The notes: generated by a model from the letters alone, not told the origin. A stretch of DNA of 64,000 nt from Streptococcus sp. bf_0095 (GCF_004166885.1 NZ_RCYU01000001.1:682001-746000), one strand, 5' to 3'. Shown: positions 10,443 to 19,336, counted from the first letter of the stretch. Numbers and translations: made by a program.

Positions 10443-10730
10443 ATGATGAACAAAAATAATCTACACTACATTGCTTTATTACTTTTAATTTTATTGATTG
10501 CTGGTATTTCCCTTGCAAACATGCAATCGGTTACCGTAAATTTCCTCTTGGTCCAATTTAAATTGCCTTTGATCATTCTGATCTTGCTCTGTGTCCTCTT
10601 AGGTGCATTCGTCATGAACTTGATTAATTTTTCAAAGGGCTTCTCCCTAAAAAGAGAACTCAAGAGCACTCAAAAGCAACTGGAAGAAGCAAAGAAAGAA
10701 ATCAAGACAGAAGAAAAAGAAAACAACTAA
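10443..10730 (+). CDS. LapA-domain (DUF1049) small membrane protein
   Basis: 95 aa with two membrane helices (ALLLLILLIAGISLA and LPLIILILLCVLLGAFVMNL) and a charged coiled-coil tail, the LapA/DUF1049 layout. Two adjacent ATGs (10443 and 10446) are possible; GGAGATA sits immediately upstream. It follows gatD by seven bases and is probably the last gene of the murT-gatD unit. Function in streptococci is unknown. Confidence 0.82.
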   Translation: MMNKNNLHYIALLLLILLIAGISLANMQSVTVNFLLVQFKLPLIILILLCVLLGAFVMNLINFSKGFSLKRELKSTQKQLEEAKKEIKTEEKENN

Positions 10731-10754
10731 AAAGCACCGATCGGTGCTTTTTTC
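10729..10754. terminator. Bidirectional terminator between the murT unit and the MFS gene
   Basis: Perfect palindrome AGCACCGATCGGTGCT flanked by A-rich and T-rich tracts, placed between convergent genes so that it can serve both strands. Confidence 0.85.
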
Positions 10755-11940
10755 ATGCTGATGTACCTTCTTTTGCTTGTAATTTCTTGGCGACTACTTG
10801 AGCTAGGAGCGAAAAGAGAATAACCCCAGCTCCAATCAAGAGAAATGATTCCATACGGACGCTTGGCAACCAAGTCATCAACCCTTTGGCGATGGGCATA
10901 AAGAGAATGGCTAGGGTAAAAATCGTGCTTAAGACCCTGCCCAGATAGTCTCCTTCCACCTTGGTTTGCACTTGGGTAAAAAAGTGGATATTAAAAATCG
11001 TCATAAAGAGTTCACAAACTAAATTTCCAGAAAAGGAAAGAAGAGGTGGAAGGGGCAAGCCCATCATGAAGACCCCTACTCCTGTTAGAATCAATAAGAA
11101 TAAAAGCATCTCCATGCTGGATTTAAATTTATTGGCTATGAGAGCTCCGATGATTGAGCCTATAGCGCCCAAGGTTAAGATAGTTGCATAGGCTCCTTTG
11201 ACCCCGTAAAGGCGATTCGAAAATGGGAGCAAAAACTCAAAGGCTGCAAAGAAGAAATTGACACTGGAAGCCACCAAGAGGAGTAAGAAAATCTCTTTCT
11301 GATGCCAGATGTAGTCTAGTCCATCTTTCATATCCGAAAAAATATCTTTTCCCGTAAAAGGCTTCTTCTCTTGAGCTTTGGCTTCTTCTTTCGGAAGAAA
11401 TGCCACTAGAACAAAGGCGATGAAAAAAGTTAGGGCATCCAGTAAGAGAGTCGCGTGGAGACTGGCAAATTGTAAAACAAGAAAAGAAAACACAGGAGAG
11501 CTGACACCAACAACCTGTAAGACCAACTCCAAGTGGGCATTATAGGTCACAATCTCGTCCTTGTCTACAACTTCTGTGATAATGGCTTTATTAGCCGTAC
11601 GAGAGAAAGCAAAGGCAATGGCCTGGACAATATTGGCAAAAATCAAGGCCGCAATCATCAAGCTATCATTTGTGATAAAAGAAATGCCCAAACAAAGGAG
11701 ACCACAAACCAGGTCGGTGGTCATCAAAATCTTACGACGCGAAAAACGGTCTGAAATCACTCCTCCAAAAGGATTCACGAGAATCCCTGTCACTAACTCA
11801 GAAATCTGATAGATCCCTAATACCGTCTTTCCTATAGTCCCCATCGAGGCCAACCAGACACTATTTCCGTAGTCATAGAGCATATTTCCAATTTTGTTAA
11901 TAGCTCCACGACTAATTAATTGGACCGCATGTCGGTTCAT
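10753..11940 (-). CDS. MFS transporter, DHA3-type efflux-like
   Basis: 395 aa with about twelve hydrophobic segments. The loop after helix 2 reads GGVISDRFSRRKIL, the MFS motif A (G-x-x-x-D-R-x-x-R-R). Overall it resembles the DHA3/macrolide-efflux (Mef-like) branch, but the substrate cannot be read from sequence. An AAGGAGA ribosome site precedes the ATG. It lies directly downstream of the broken rgg gene, and Rgg regulators often control an adjacent gene. Confidence 0.85.
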   Translation of the reverse strand: MNRHAVQLISRGAINKIGNMLYDYGNSVWLASMGTIGKTVLGIYQISELVTGILVNPFGGVISDRFSRRKILMTTDLVCGLLCLGISFITNDSLMIAALIFANIVQAIAFAFSRTANKAIITEVVDKDEIVTYNAHLELVLQVVGVSSPVFSFLVLQFASLHATLLLDALTFFIAFVLVAFLPKEEAKAQEKKPFTGKDIFSDMKDGLDYIWHQKEIFLLLLVASSVNFFFAAFEFLLPFSNRLYGVKGAYATILTLGAIGSIIGALIANKFKSSMEMLLFLLILTGVGVFMMGLPLPPLLSFSGNLVCELFMTIFNIHFFTQVQTKVEGDYLGRVLSTIFTLAILFMPIAKGLMTWLPSVRMESFLLIGAGVILFSLLAQVVAKKLQAKEGTSA

Positions 11941-11961
11941 AAAATCTCCTTTATCACTGTC

Positions 11962-12837
11962 CTATTTAGAACATTCATTTTTTACAAATTTATCAAAGTG
12001 TTCTTGATAATAGGCCACCTGCTCTGGCAGTCCTAGCACGTCAAAAATATGCATGGCTTCCTGCATTTGCTGCCACCCTTTTTCTGTTTGCCCCTTCTGA
12101 TAGAGGGCAAATCCCTTGAGATAATGAAAGATATTGCGTTCGTAGAGCTTGATGCTCTTCCCGATAATCTTTTCTACAGAGGCTTCAAAATAGCTGGCAT
12201 TTTCAAAAGAACAGTGTTCTAAACAATGCTGGTAGCAATTCAGAGCCAGAATCAAGACCAGTTTTCGATGGCGACCAATTTCCTTGTAGAAATCTTCGCG
12301 CTCCATCACTTCTCTCCCAAGCCGTGTGACATAGTCCACATCATAAAAGCTATAGAGATTGCCAAAGAGGATCAACTCATACATGGTCCACTCTTCCGTT
12401 TGAAAGAGGTAATCCGCCACCTTATCCAGATCACGCTGCTTCATCGTGTAGCTGACATCTCTCTGGCAAATCAGGCCTTGTAGCAGGATCCAGTTCAGCT
12501 CAAAATAGAGAGGATTGGTGGAATGTTTGGCTTTTTCAAGTTGTTCTCTTTGAAGCTTTTGAAAACCTGCAATATCATTTGAATAGTAAAGTGGAATAAT
12601 CTGGGCCATCAAAGCGACATGCTCATGGTGTTAAAAATTTCTGGCCTTATCCATAAAATTCTCAATCGTCACATGGATATTGTCCAAAATGTCAAAGAAG
12701 CGCGAAGCAGCCAGATCCGACTCCCCCAATTCAAAACGGGATAACTGGGAGGTCGAGCAAGCTTCTCCTGCAGCTTCTTTCAATGAATAATTTTTACTGA
12801 TTCGAAATTCACGAAAAACTTTGCCTAAATCTTCCAT
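11962..12837 (-). pseudogene. Rgg/MutR-family regulator interrupted by an in-frame stop
   Basis: The frame starting at 12837 encodes an HTH domain (MEDLGKVFREFRISKNYSLK, with SQLSRFELG as recognition helix) and stops at TAA (12631-12633) after 68 codons. The same frame continues without a gap as HHEHVALMAQIIPLYYS and 216 further codons that form the Rgg TPR-like peptide-sensing domain, to 11962. Joined, about 290 codons equal a normal Rgg. A single change such as CAA to TAA explains it. Unless the stop is read through, DNA-binding and sensing domains are separated. Confidence 0.88.
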
Positions 12838-12841
12838 TTGA

Positions 12842-13198
12842 TTACCACTTAAATTCCTTTAAGTGCCTTTCTAACTCTTGCAAGTACCCTTCGTAGAATC
12901 CTTGATCTTCTTTCACGGAAACATCTAATTGTCTTAAGTAGGAAATCAGCCAATCAACCAATAGATCATACTGATGAAGGGGTAGGCGTTTCATCTGCTC
13001 TTCAACAAAAGAAATGGCCTCTGCGAAGCGCTGCTCTTCTAGGACTTGCTGAAGATAGTGAGCCCCGTTGATGAGTCTTCCTTCCTCATCCTCATACTGC
13101 CCCAAATCTAAATTTTGAATCTGTAGGCGCAAAGTTGTACCAATCATGTCAGCTACACCTTTAACCTGCTTCATAAACCAATCATTTTCAGTAGCCAT
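12842..13198 (-). CDS. DUF6483-like small cytoplasmic protein
   Basis: 118 aa, starting MATENDWFMKQVKGVADMIG, rich in charged and aromatic residues with no signal or membrane segment. It resembles the DUF6483 family, which I recall only by its N-terminus. The ATG at 13196-13198 has AAGGAGA five to seven bases upstream; the in-frame start 18 bases earlier is less well placed. The rgg reading frame begins four bases after its stop, so the two are coupled. Function unknown. Confidence 0.75.
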   Translation of the reverse strand: MATENDWFMKQVKGVADMIGTTLRLQIQNLDLGQYEDEEGRLINGAHYLQQVLEEQRFAEAISFVEEQMKRLPLHQYDLLVDWLISYLRQLDVSVKEDQGFYEGYLQELERHLKEFKW

Positions 13199-13231
13199 TA
13201 TATTCTCCTTATACAAATTAGAAAACTATAC

Positions 13232-13330
13232 TTACTGCGCTAGTGCTTCCCATTCTAGCATGGCTTCTTCTTGGGCGGCGGTCAGCTGGTCGATTTGCTA
13301 CTGGCTCTCCATGAGTTCGCAAGCGTCAGT
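13232..13330 (-). pseudogene. Remnant of an ABC-F gene 3' end
   Basis: On the minus strand this reads TDACELMESQ-stop-QIDQLTAAQEEAMLEWEALAQ-stop, which aligns without gaps to the C-terminus of the neighbouring intact ABC-F protein (NDAADLVQLQSELDQLTVQQ...). It is divergent, contains an internal TAG and lacks the rest of the gene, so it is a decayed paralogue fragment. Confidence 0.8.
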
Positions 13331-13402
13331 GGCCCGCAACTTCTTTCAACGTGTAATTCTTATTAATTCGAAATTCACGAAAACTTTGCCCAAATCTTCA
13401 AT
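13331..13402 (-). pseudogene. Remnant of an rgg 5' end
   Basis: About 70 bp on the minus strand match the first 70 bp of the rgg gene at 12837 (GAATTTCGAAT and TTGAAAGAAG blocks are shared), with single-base deletions that destroy the frame and the start codon. It joins directly to the ABC-F fragment downstream and to the stop codon of the intact ABC-F gene upstream. Confidence 0.78.
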
Positions 13403-15310
13403 TTATTCCACCTGCTCTGACAGTTCTGCCCACTCTTCCATGACCGCTTCCTGCTGGACAGTTAGTTGGTCCAGCTCGCTTTGGAGTTGAACCAAGTCAG
13501 CTGCATCGTTGGTGCTATGCATGGTTTCGGTGATGTCTTGGATTTTTTGATCCAGCTCTTCCATCTCCGCTTCCAATTGCTCAATGCGACGGGTGATTTT
13601 CCGGAGTTCCTTCTGGTTTTGCTTCTGCAAGTGATAGTCATTGCTAGTGACTTCTTCTGTCGAAGAAACAGGCATATCTTCTGCTTGTGCTGCAGAAAGA
13701 GCCTCTAACTCCGCTTTTTTCTCCAGATAATAATCATAGTCTCCTAGATAAAGAGTTGAGCCTTCTTCCGACAGTTCCAAGACTTGTGTAGCCACCCGAT
13801 TGATAAAGTAACGGTCGTGGCTGACAAAGAGCAGGGTGCCGTCAAAGTCAATCAAGGCATTTTCTAGCACTTCCTTGCTGTCGATGTCCAAGTGGTTAGT
13901 CGGCTCATCGAGAATCAAGAAGTTGTTATTCTCCATGGACAGCTTGGCAAGAAGCAAGCGCGCCCGCTCTCCACCTGACAGCATGCCGACAGTTTTCTTG
14001 ACATCATCCCCTGAGAAAAGAAAGGCTCCCAGGCGATTGCGGATCTCCACTTCTGGTGTCAGTTTAAAGTCATTCCAGAGCTCATCCAAGACACTGTTGT
14101 GAGGGGTTAGCTTACTCTGAGTCTGGTCATAGTAGCCTACCTCGACATTGGCCCCAAAACGAGCTTCTCCCTTGATAAAAGGAATCTGCCCGACAATAGA
14201 CTTGATAAGAGTAGATTTCCCGATTCCATTTGGTCCTACAATAGCGACCGCATTCATCTTGCGGATATCCAGATTGATGGGCTCTGACAGGATTTGATCG
14301 TCATAGCCGACGGCTGCCTCTTCTACTGTCAGGACGACATTGCCTGATGTCTTATCGGAATGGAAAGTCATATGAGCAGACTTGGTCCCAGCTTCCGGCT
14401 TGTCTAGGCGCTCCATTTTTTCCAACTGCTTACGACGAGACTGGGCCCGTTTGGTGGTCGACGCCCGCACCAAATTGCGATTAACAAAGTCTTCCAGCGC
14501 CGCAATTTCTTTTTGCTGCTTCTCGTAGTTCTTAGCTTCAGTCAGCAGTTTTTGCTCTTTTTGCTCCACAAAGCTGGAGTAATTACCGACATAGCGGTCC
14601 AAGGAGTGCTTGGTCAGGTCCAAGGTAATGGTGGCAACCTTATCTAGGAAATACCGGTCGTGGCTGACAATGAGAAGGGCCCCACTATAATTGACCAGAT
14701 AGTTTTCCAACCAGGCGATGGTCTCAATATCCAAGTGGTTGGTCGGCTCGTCCAGTACCAAGAGATTTGGTTTTTCCAAGAGCATCTTGGCCAGAGCGAG
14801 ACGTGTATTTTGCCCACCAGACAGCTCTTCAATCTTCATCTGCCACATGGACTCATCAAACTTAAAGCCGTTGAGAATGGCACGGATATCTGCCTCATAG
14901 GTAAAACCACCTGCCTGACGGAATTCTTCCGATAGACGGTCATAATCCTGCATGAGTTTTTCTAAGTCAGCCCCAGTTTTTTCCCCCATCGCAAGCTCCA
15001 TCTGCCGCAAGGTTTTCTCGGTCTTTCTGAGATCGTCAAAGACATGGAGCATCTCATCGTAGATAGTATTGGACGACTCAAATCGACTATCCTGGGCTAA
15101 ATAAGAGAGAGAAAGGTCCCGCTTTTTATTGATTTCCCCAGAAGTCGGCTCTTCTTCTCCCACCAAGATTTTTAAGAGCGTAGACTTGCCGGCTCCGTTC
15201 TTTCCGACCAGGGCAATCCGGTCCCGTTCATCCACTTGCAGGCTGATATTATCAAAAAGAACCTCCCCTGCAAAAGAGCGTTCAATTTTGTTGGCTTGTA
15301 AAATAATCAT
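13403..15310 (-). CDS. ABC-F family ATPase
   Basis: 635 aa without membrane segments and with two ABC cassettes: Walker A GKNGAGKST and GPNGIGKST, signatures LSGGQ and LSGGER, and Walker B LLVLDEPTNHLD and FLILDEPTNHLD, separated by the long charged linker typical of ABC-F factors. A C-terminal coiled coil (about residues 540-635) follows. ABC-F proteins bind the ribosomal E site and act in translation or ribosome-targeting antibiotic resistance; housekeeping (YdiF-like) or resistance type cannot be settled here. The gene has no ribosome site and its promoter abuts the ATG. Confidence 0.92.
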   Translation of the reverse strand: MIILQANKIERSFAGEVLFDNISLQVDERDRIALVGKNGAGKSTLLKILVGEEEPTSGEINKKRDLSLSYLAQDSRFESSNTIYDEMLHVFDDLRKTEKTLRQMELAMGEKTGADLEKLMQDYDRLSEEFRQAGGFTYEADIRAILNGFKFDESMWQMKIEELSGGQNTRLALAKMLLEKPNLLVLDEPTNHLDIETIAWLENYLVNYSGALLIVSHDRYFLDKVATITLDLTKHSLDRYVGNYSSFVEQKEQKLLTEAKNYEKQQKEIAALEDFVNRNLVRASTTKRAQSRRKQLEKMERLDKPEAGTKSAHMTFHSDKTSGNVVLTVEEAAVGYDDQILSEPINLDIRKMNAVAIVGPNGIGKSTLIKSIVGQIPFIKGEARFGANVEVGYYDQTQSKLTPHNSVLDELWNDFKLTPEVEIRNRLGAFLFSGDDVKKTVGMLSGGERARLLLAKLSMENNNFLILDEPTNHLDIDSKEVLENALIDFDGTLLFVSHDRYFINRVATQVLELSEEGSTLYLGDYDYYLEKKAELEALSAAQAEDMPVSSTEEVTSNDYHLQKQNQKELRKITRRIEQLEAEMEELDQKIQDITETMHSTNDAADLVQLQSELDQLTVQQEAVMEEWAELSEQVE

Positions 15311-15317
15311 AGTTTCA

Positions 15318-15346
15318 TTTTACCTTACTTTTGACAAATTGACAAT
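15318..15346 (-). promoter_or_regulatory. Promoter of the ABC-F gene, implying a leaderless mRNA
   Basis: TTGTCA (15341-15346), a 17-bp spacer, and TAAAAT (15318-15323) on the minus strand. Only seven bases separate the -10 hexamer from the ATG at 15310, too few for a leader or a Shine-Dalgarno sequence. Confidence 0.68.
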
Positions 15347-15349
15347 TGA

Positions 15350-15382
15350 AGAAAAGGCCAAACGCTAGATGCGCTTGACCTG
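15350..15382 (-). terminator. Terminator after the small membrane protein gene
   Basis: Eleven-bp stem (15356-15366 with 15372-15382, two G-T pairs) with loop TAGAT, followed by TTTTC on the minus strand. It separates this transcript from the ABC-F promoter. Confidence 0.7.
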
Positions 15383-15392
15383 TCCTAACTTT

Positions 15393-15719
15393 TTAAATAG
15401 CTGAGATATTGGAAGCCAATTGACTGTACTGATAGGCGAGAAAAAGCCCGATGCCAATCACCAGCAAAAGCAAGCCCCATTTGATGACTCCCTTTACAAA
15501 GCGAATCACAAGCAGGATCGTCATGGAGCCAATCAGCCAAGTGATGGCCGAATGGGAGAAGAAAGCTTGGACGGCTTCCTTATTGTCCCCGAAAAATTGA
15601 CGGACTCCTTCAGGAGCATAGTTTTCCCAAGCCTGTTGAATGCCTAATTCATGGGAAATTGCTTGCCCTTTTTGGGATAGCCATAGAAAGATTCCAGAGT
15701 TAAACACAAAGAGTGCCAC
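15393..15719 (-). CDS. Small membrane protein, probably frameshifted near its 5' end
   Basis: The open frame starts at a GTG (15717-15719) with no ribosome site and encodes 108 aa with two hydrophobic segments (MALFVFNSGIFLWL and the tandem IGSMTILLVIRFV/GLLLLVIGIGLFLAY). A much better start, ATG at 15763-15765, lies two bases after the matrixin stop with AAGGAG at ideal spacing, but its frame (MIKRILYIIRTFSRTSGTL...) hits TAA at 15700-15702. The two frames overlap at 15700-15719, which is what a small indel in one original gene would leave. Function unknown. Confidence 0.6.
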   Translation of the reverse strand: MALFVFNSGIFLWLSQKGQAISHELGIQQAWENYAPEGVRQFFGDNKEAVQAFFSHSAITWLIGSMTILLVIRFVKGVIKWGLLLLVIGIGLFLAYQYSQLASNISAI

Positions 15720-15767
15720 TTGTTCTGGAAAAGGTTCGAATAATATACAGTATACGTTTGATCATTC

Positions 15768-16487
15768 TTACTCCTTGTATAGTTGCCGAACAGCCTCAAT
15801 ATCCCGCTCTTGAATGCTATAAAAGGAACCAGCTGCCTGCATAACGGACTCTTCCTCAGTATGGTCCAAACCAATCGCATGGCCTAGTTCATGCTCAGCC
15901 GTATTCACAATCCGCTGATGGGAATAGTTGTACTGCTTATTAAGTAGGTAATAGCGATTCAAGCGAACGGTCACCCGTTTGAAACGATTGGTTAAAACAT
16001 TGGTCTGAGATTCGGCCTCACCCGCTGCAGAAACCGTGCTATCATCCATCTCTGTCAAGAGGATATCGGCCTCTTCTTCACTGGTGACAAGTTGGAAAGT
16101 GAAGGCCCCTGTCTGATTCCAAGACTCAAGAGCTTCCTCATAGGCACGGGTAAAGGTCTCATCCATTTCAGGATCTAGATAAACTTTTGCAGTTGCCTGA
16201 TCCCATCTTGCTCCTGTAGAGGTATGGCCATCTGTTGCTAAGTCCTCTTGAGCAGATGGACTTCCCTGACCCAGTAGAGGACCATCTCGATGAAAGTAAG
16301 CATCTACCTGGGTGACAACCGTTTGGGCTGCGCGACTGACTCCATCAATTCCGCTACCGGTTTTGCCACTAAAGAATAAAGCAGCAACCAGCAAAGCAAA
16401 ACTAAGGGCGAGAGTCCAAAACAAGCCCCAAACAAGACTCCAAATAACCCGTATTAGAAAACGAATCATGGCTATAATGGTTCTCAC
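15768..16487 (-). CDS. Matrixin-family zinc metalloprotease, membrane-anchored
   Basis: 239 aa. An N-terminal hydrophobic segment (FLIRVIWSLVWGLFWTLALSFALLVAALFF) anchors or exports the protein. The catalytic region carries the metzincin motif HELGHAIGLDH (residues 199-209; H199, H203 and H209 as zinc ligands, E200 as base) followed by the Met-turn ESVMQ. The GTG start (16487) has an excellent AGGAGG site. Bacterial matrixins are secreted or surface proteases; the substrate is unknown. Confidence 0.88.
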   Translation of the reverse strand: MRTIIAMIRFLIRVIWSLVWGLFWTLALSFALLVAALFFSGKTGSGIDGVSRAAQTVVTQVDAYFHRDGPLLGQGSPSAQEDLATDGHTSTGARWDQATAKVYLDPEMDETFTRAYEEALESWNQTGAFTFQLVTSEEEADILLTEMDDSTVSAAGEAESQTNVLTNRFKRVTVRLNRYYLLNKQYNYSHQRIVNTAEHELGHAIGLDHTEEESVMQAAGSFYSIQERDIEAVRQLYKE

Positions 16488-16587
16488 AAGTTCCTCCTTT
16501 CCTTAGGAAGACCTTTGTTTAGGTCTAGAAGAGGTTATTTTACCTCAGTTTTCTTAAAATAAGCTAAAGGGTGACGTCATGAAAGGA

Positions 16588-16633
16588 AAAAGATCCAGTT
16601 GACAGCAAAGCCAACCGAATCCTTTTCATCCTG
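16588..16633 (-). terminator. Terminator after endA
   Basis: Imperfect long hairpin (GAT.C.GTTG paired with CAAC.G.ATC) followed by TTTTTCC on the minus strand, 20 bp past the endA stop. Confidence 0.6.
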
Positions 16634-16653
16634 CTTCTTCTTTTATACGCAGC

Positions 16654-17496
16654 TTAGCGATGCACTGTTACTTTTCCAGTACGATAATCCAAACTAATCC
16701 CACTCTGGACATTTGGAACAAAAACGTTAAACTCTAGACTGCCATCACTCGATTTTGCTTCAATTTGACTGCCAACTGGTACCAAATCTTCATCTGAAGC
16801 ATAGTAGAGAGTCACCCTATAACGGACCCGCTTATTTTTATCTAAGGCCTTCCGAACAAGGGTTTCATAGTAATTTTGTCCCGTTGAAAAACTGTCACGC
16901 GCTTGGTTGGCCCAAGCTGTTTGAACCGCAATATTTTTAGGATTCGTCATCGAGGCATCAAACCCATCTAAGTTGCCAATCAAGGCATAGCCGAGAAGAT
17001 GGCCCCGATCAACCGCATGGTCATATTCCCCAGCTAAATTGGTTACTTGGTGCCAGCCAGCGGGAGCCCAATCTACATCCGTCTGTTCTCTCTTTTGGTA
17101 TTGGCGTGTCGCCTTGGTCATCAAAGCGTTGGCAACTGTTGGGATCTCTCGTCCTTTTACATTCTTTGTCTTGGTATCTGCATAAGGAAGACTAGCAACA
17201 TCCGCATCCAGATTGGTTTTATTCTGGTTAATGATGAAAGCGCCCGCTTCATTCCATTGAATGTTTTTTCCTAGTTTAGCTCGAACACTATCTGTCAGAA
17301 CACTCTCCGCTAGTTCCTTACTCGGTGTTGCCTCTTGACTCGAAGTAACAACCGTTTGAACCTGAGAGTGACTTGCGACTGGCTGGGGTTGACTAAAGTA
17401 ATAGCCACCGATGGAGAGGGCCGCTGCCACCACCAAGCCCAGTAGGGTTTGTCCTGATTTTTTCATTTTAAGTGGTTTCTTTTGATTGTTTGCCAC
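16654..17496 (-). CDS. endA: Membrane DNA/RNA non-specific endonuclease EndA
   Basis: 280 aa. A single N-terminal membrane helix ([18 protein letters not shown]) precedes a beta-beta-alpha-metal nuclease domain with the DRGH motif at 163-166 (catalytic H166) and the Mg-binding asparagine in [10 protein letters not shown]. In pneumococcus EndA degrades one strand of incoming DNA during transformation and destroys neutrophil traps. The start is GTG with AGAGGAAA upstream. It follows epuA, as in other streptococci. Confidence 0.95.
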   Translation of the reverse strand: MANNQKKPLKMKKSGQTLLGLVVAAALSIGGYYFSQPQPVASHSQVQTVVTSSQEATPSKELAESVLTDSVRAKLGKNIQWNEAGAFIINQNKTNLDADVASLPYADTKTKNVKGREIPTVANALMTKATRQYQKREQTDVDWAPAGWHQVTNLAGEYDHAVDRGHLLGYALIGNLDGFDASMTNPKNIAVQTAWANQARDSFSTGQNYYETLVRKALDKNKRVRYRVTLYYASDEDLVPVGSQIEAKSSDGSLEFNVFVPNVQSGISLDYRTGKVTVHR

Positions 17497-17529
17497 ACTG
17501 GTTTCCTCTGTTTCTACTGAATGGGAAAG

Positions 17530-17565
17530 AGCCTGGGATCACGATCTCAAGCTCCTCTTTTTGAT
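17530..17565 (-). terminator. Hairpin between epuA and endA
   Basis: GAGCTTGAGATC pairs with GATCCCAGGCTC with one mismatch. The T-run after it is short (TTTCCC), so it may only attenuate transcription into endA. Confidence 0.45.
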
Positions 17566-17571
17566 AAATAG

Positions 17572-17766
17572 TTACTTACCTGAAAATTTCTGAAGGATTT
17601 CCTTCCAGGTATCTGGCGAGAGAATGGACCAAGGATCCTTTCCATTGCCAATGACACCATATCCAATGACCAAGCCAAGAGCGAAAACAATCGCTAAGAT
17701 AGTAAGAACCAATAAGACGATTCCCAATTGTTTTCCGATTGCTTTTAATTTAGTTTTCATCATCAT
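17572..17766 (-). CDS. epuA: EpuA-type small membrane protein (annotated elsewhere as RNA polymerase beta-like)
   Basis: 64 aa with a basic N-terminus, one membrane helix ([25 protein letters not shown]) and the conserved [14 protein letters not shown] tail. The position between murA and endA is that of epuA in streptococci. Its start overlaps the murA stop by 17 bases within the run of GAT/ATG codons, so translation is coupled. The database name DNA-directed RNA polymerase subunit beta is misleading for such a peptide. Confidence 0.88.
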   Translation of the reverse strand: MMMKTKLKAIGKQLGIVLLVLTILAIVFALGLVIGYGVIGNGKDPWSILSPDTWKEILQKFSGK

Positions 17767-19033
17767 CTTCCTTCACACGACGTACATCTGCTCCAAGGGC
17801 CACCAATTTCTCATGGAATTTAAAATATCCACGGTCGAGGTGGGTTAACTTGCTCACTTTGGTTTCTCCCTCAGCCACAAGCCCCATTAAAATCAAGGTT
17901 GCACTAGCACGCAAGTCTGTCGACATTACTTCAGCCCCTTGTAAGCTAGCTCCACCTTGGATGCGAGCTGTATCTCTCATAATATCTGAATGTAAGCCCA
18001 TCCGACGCATCTCTTCCAAGTGTTGGAAACGATTTTCAAATACCGTCTCAATCATAGTCGATTCACCAGAAGCCATGGCCATCAAAGCAGTAAATTGAGC
18101 CTGCATATCTGTAGGGAAGCCTGGATAAGGTAAAGTTTTTACCGTCACTGGTTTCAATTTAGAAACATCTGAGCGAATGCGAATGCCATTCTCTTCTTCC
18201 GTTACCTCAACGCCCATTTCTTGCATCTTAGAAAGAAGAGGGCGGTTGTGTTCCCAAATCGCATCCTCGATTAAAACGTCTCCACCTGTCATGGCTGCAC
18301 CAACCATGAAGGTTCCTGCCTCAATTCGGTCTTGAACGACATTGTGAACCGCTCCATGCAAACGATCCACCCCAACAATTGTCAAGGTTTCTGTACCTGC
18401 TCCACGTACCTTAGCGCCCATCTTATTCAAAAGAGAGGCCAAGTCCACGATCTCAGGTTCGCGGGCCGCGTTCTCAATAACCGTTGTTCCATCTGCTAAG
18501 GTTGCTGCCATCATGATATTTTGGGTGGCACCTACGGATGGGAAATCCATGTAGATATGAGCTCCTCGAAGACGATCTGCTTTGGCTTCAATGTAACCAG
18601 CCGTTTGGGTGATTTTCGCTCCCATGGCTTCCAGACCTTTAAGGTGGAGATCAATAGGACGACTTCCAATGGTACAGCCACCCGGCATGGAAACTTTGGC
18701 ATGACCATTTCGAGCCAAGACAGGACCTAGAACGACGATCGAAGCTCGCATCTTGCTGACATATTTGTAAGGCGCTTCTTCTGTTAATGGTTGCGTCGCA
18801 TCAACGACTACTGTATTGGTTTCTTCATCAAACGTAACTTGTGTGTTCAAGCCACGAACGACATTGTTCATTGTAAAGACATCAGATAAAACAGGAACAT
18901 TGGTCAAAGTTGTTGTTCCTTCACTGGCCAAAACAGTTGCTGCTAAAAGAGGAAGGACTGCATTCTTTGCTCCTTCGATTTTCACAGTTCCTACTAGGCG
19001 ATTTTGACCACCATTTACAATAATTTTATCCAT
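17750..19033 (-). CDS. murA: UDP-N-acetylglucosamine 1-carboxyvinyltransferase
   Basis: 427 aa, full length. The enolpyruvyl transferase fold is marked by [12 protein letters not shown] near the N-terminus and by the catalytic cysteine C120 in [15 protein letters not shown], the fosfomycin-sensitive residue. It carries out the first committed step of peptidoglycan synthesis. An ATGGAG site precedes the ATG. Streptococci usually carry two murA genes; this one is next to epuA and endA. Confidence 0.97.
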   Translation of the reverse strand: MDKIIVNGGQNRLVGTVKIEGAKNAVLPLLAATVLASEGTTTLTNVPVLSDVFTMNNVVRGLNTQVTFDEETNTVVVDATQPLTEEAPYKYVSKMRASIVVLGPVLARNGHAKVSMPGGCTIGSRPIDLHLKGLEAMGAKITQTAGYIEAKADRLRGAHIYMDFPSVGATQNIMMAATLADGTTVIENAAREPEIVDLASLLNKMGAKVRGAGTETLTIVGVDRLHGAVHNVVQDRIEAGTFMVGAAMTGGDVLIEDAIWEHNRPLLSKMQEMGVEVTEEENGIRIRSDVSKLKPVTVKTLPYPGFPTDMQAQFTALMAMASGESTMIETVFENRFQHLEEMRRMGLHSDIMRDTARIQGGASLQGAEVMSTDLRASATLILMGLVAEGETKVSKLTHLDRGYFKFHEKLVALGADVRRVKEDDDEN

Positions 19034-19099
19034 ACTCGTTATTACTCCATTTCATTCAGTCACGACTACTATCATACCATAAATTCATCAAAAAAGAAT

Positions 19100-19330
19100 C
19101 TAAAAGTTCCCGTTAAACAGTTGCCGACTGAATTCGTAAATACTGATAAAGAAGCTACTAGTTAAATAGCCTACACTAATGCTGATCAATAAAATAAGAA
19201 GCCGAATTTTCACAGCTGTATCGGCGCTTACCTTTAAAAAACGCTCCCACTGAACCACCGTTGAAAGAAGGTGGTAGGCAAAGGAAATAAACAATAAGTG
19301 ACTGCAAAAAGTAAAAATCATTTGAATCAT
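19100..19330 (-). CDS. DUF1146 (YwzB-like) membrane protein
   Basis: 76 aa from ATG 19328-19330, with two membrane helices, the size of Bacillus YwzB. The open frame extends upstream to 19366, but that extension overlaps a strong promoter-like -10 and adds residues foreign to the family. A third candidate is the ATG at 19319-19321, which has AGAGG ten bases upstream. The gene sits between the ATP synthase operon and murA, as in many Firmicutes. Function unknown. Confidence 0.78.
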   Translation of the reverse strand: MIQMIFTFCSHLLFISFAYHLLSTVVQWERFLKVSADTAVKIRLLILLISISVGYLTSSFFISIYEFSRQLFNGNF

Positions 19331-19336
19331 ACCTCT

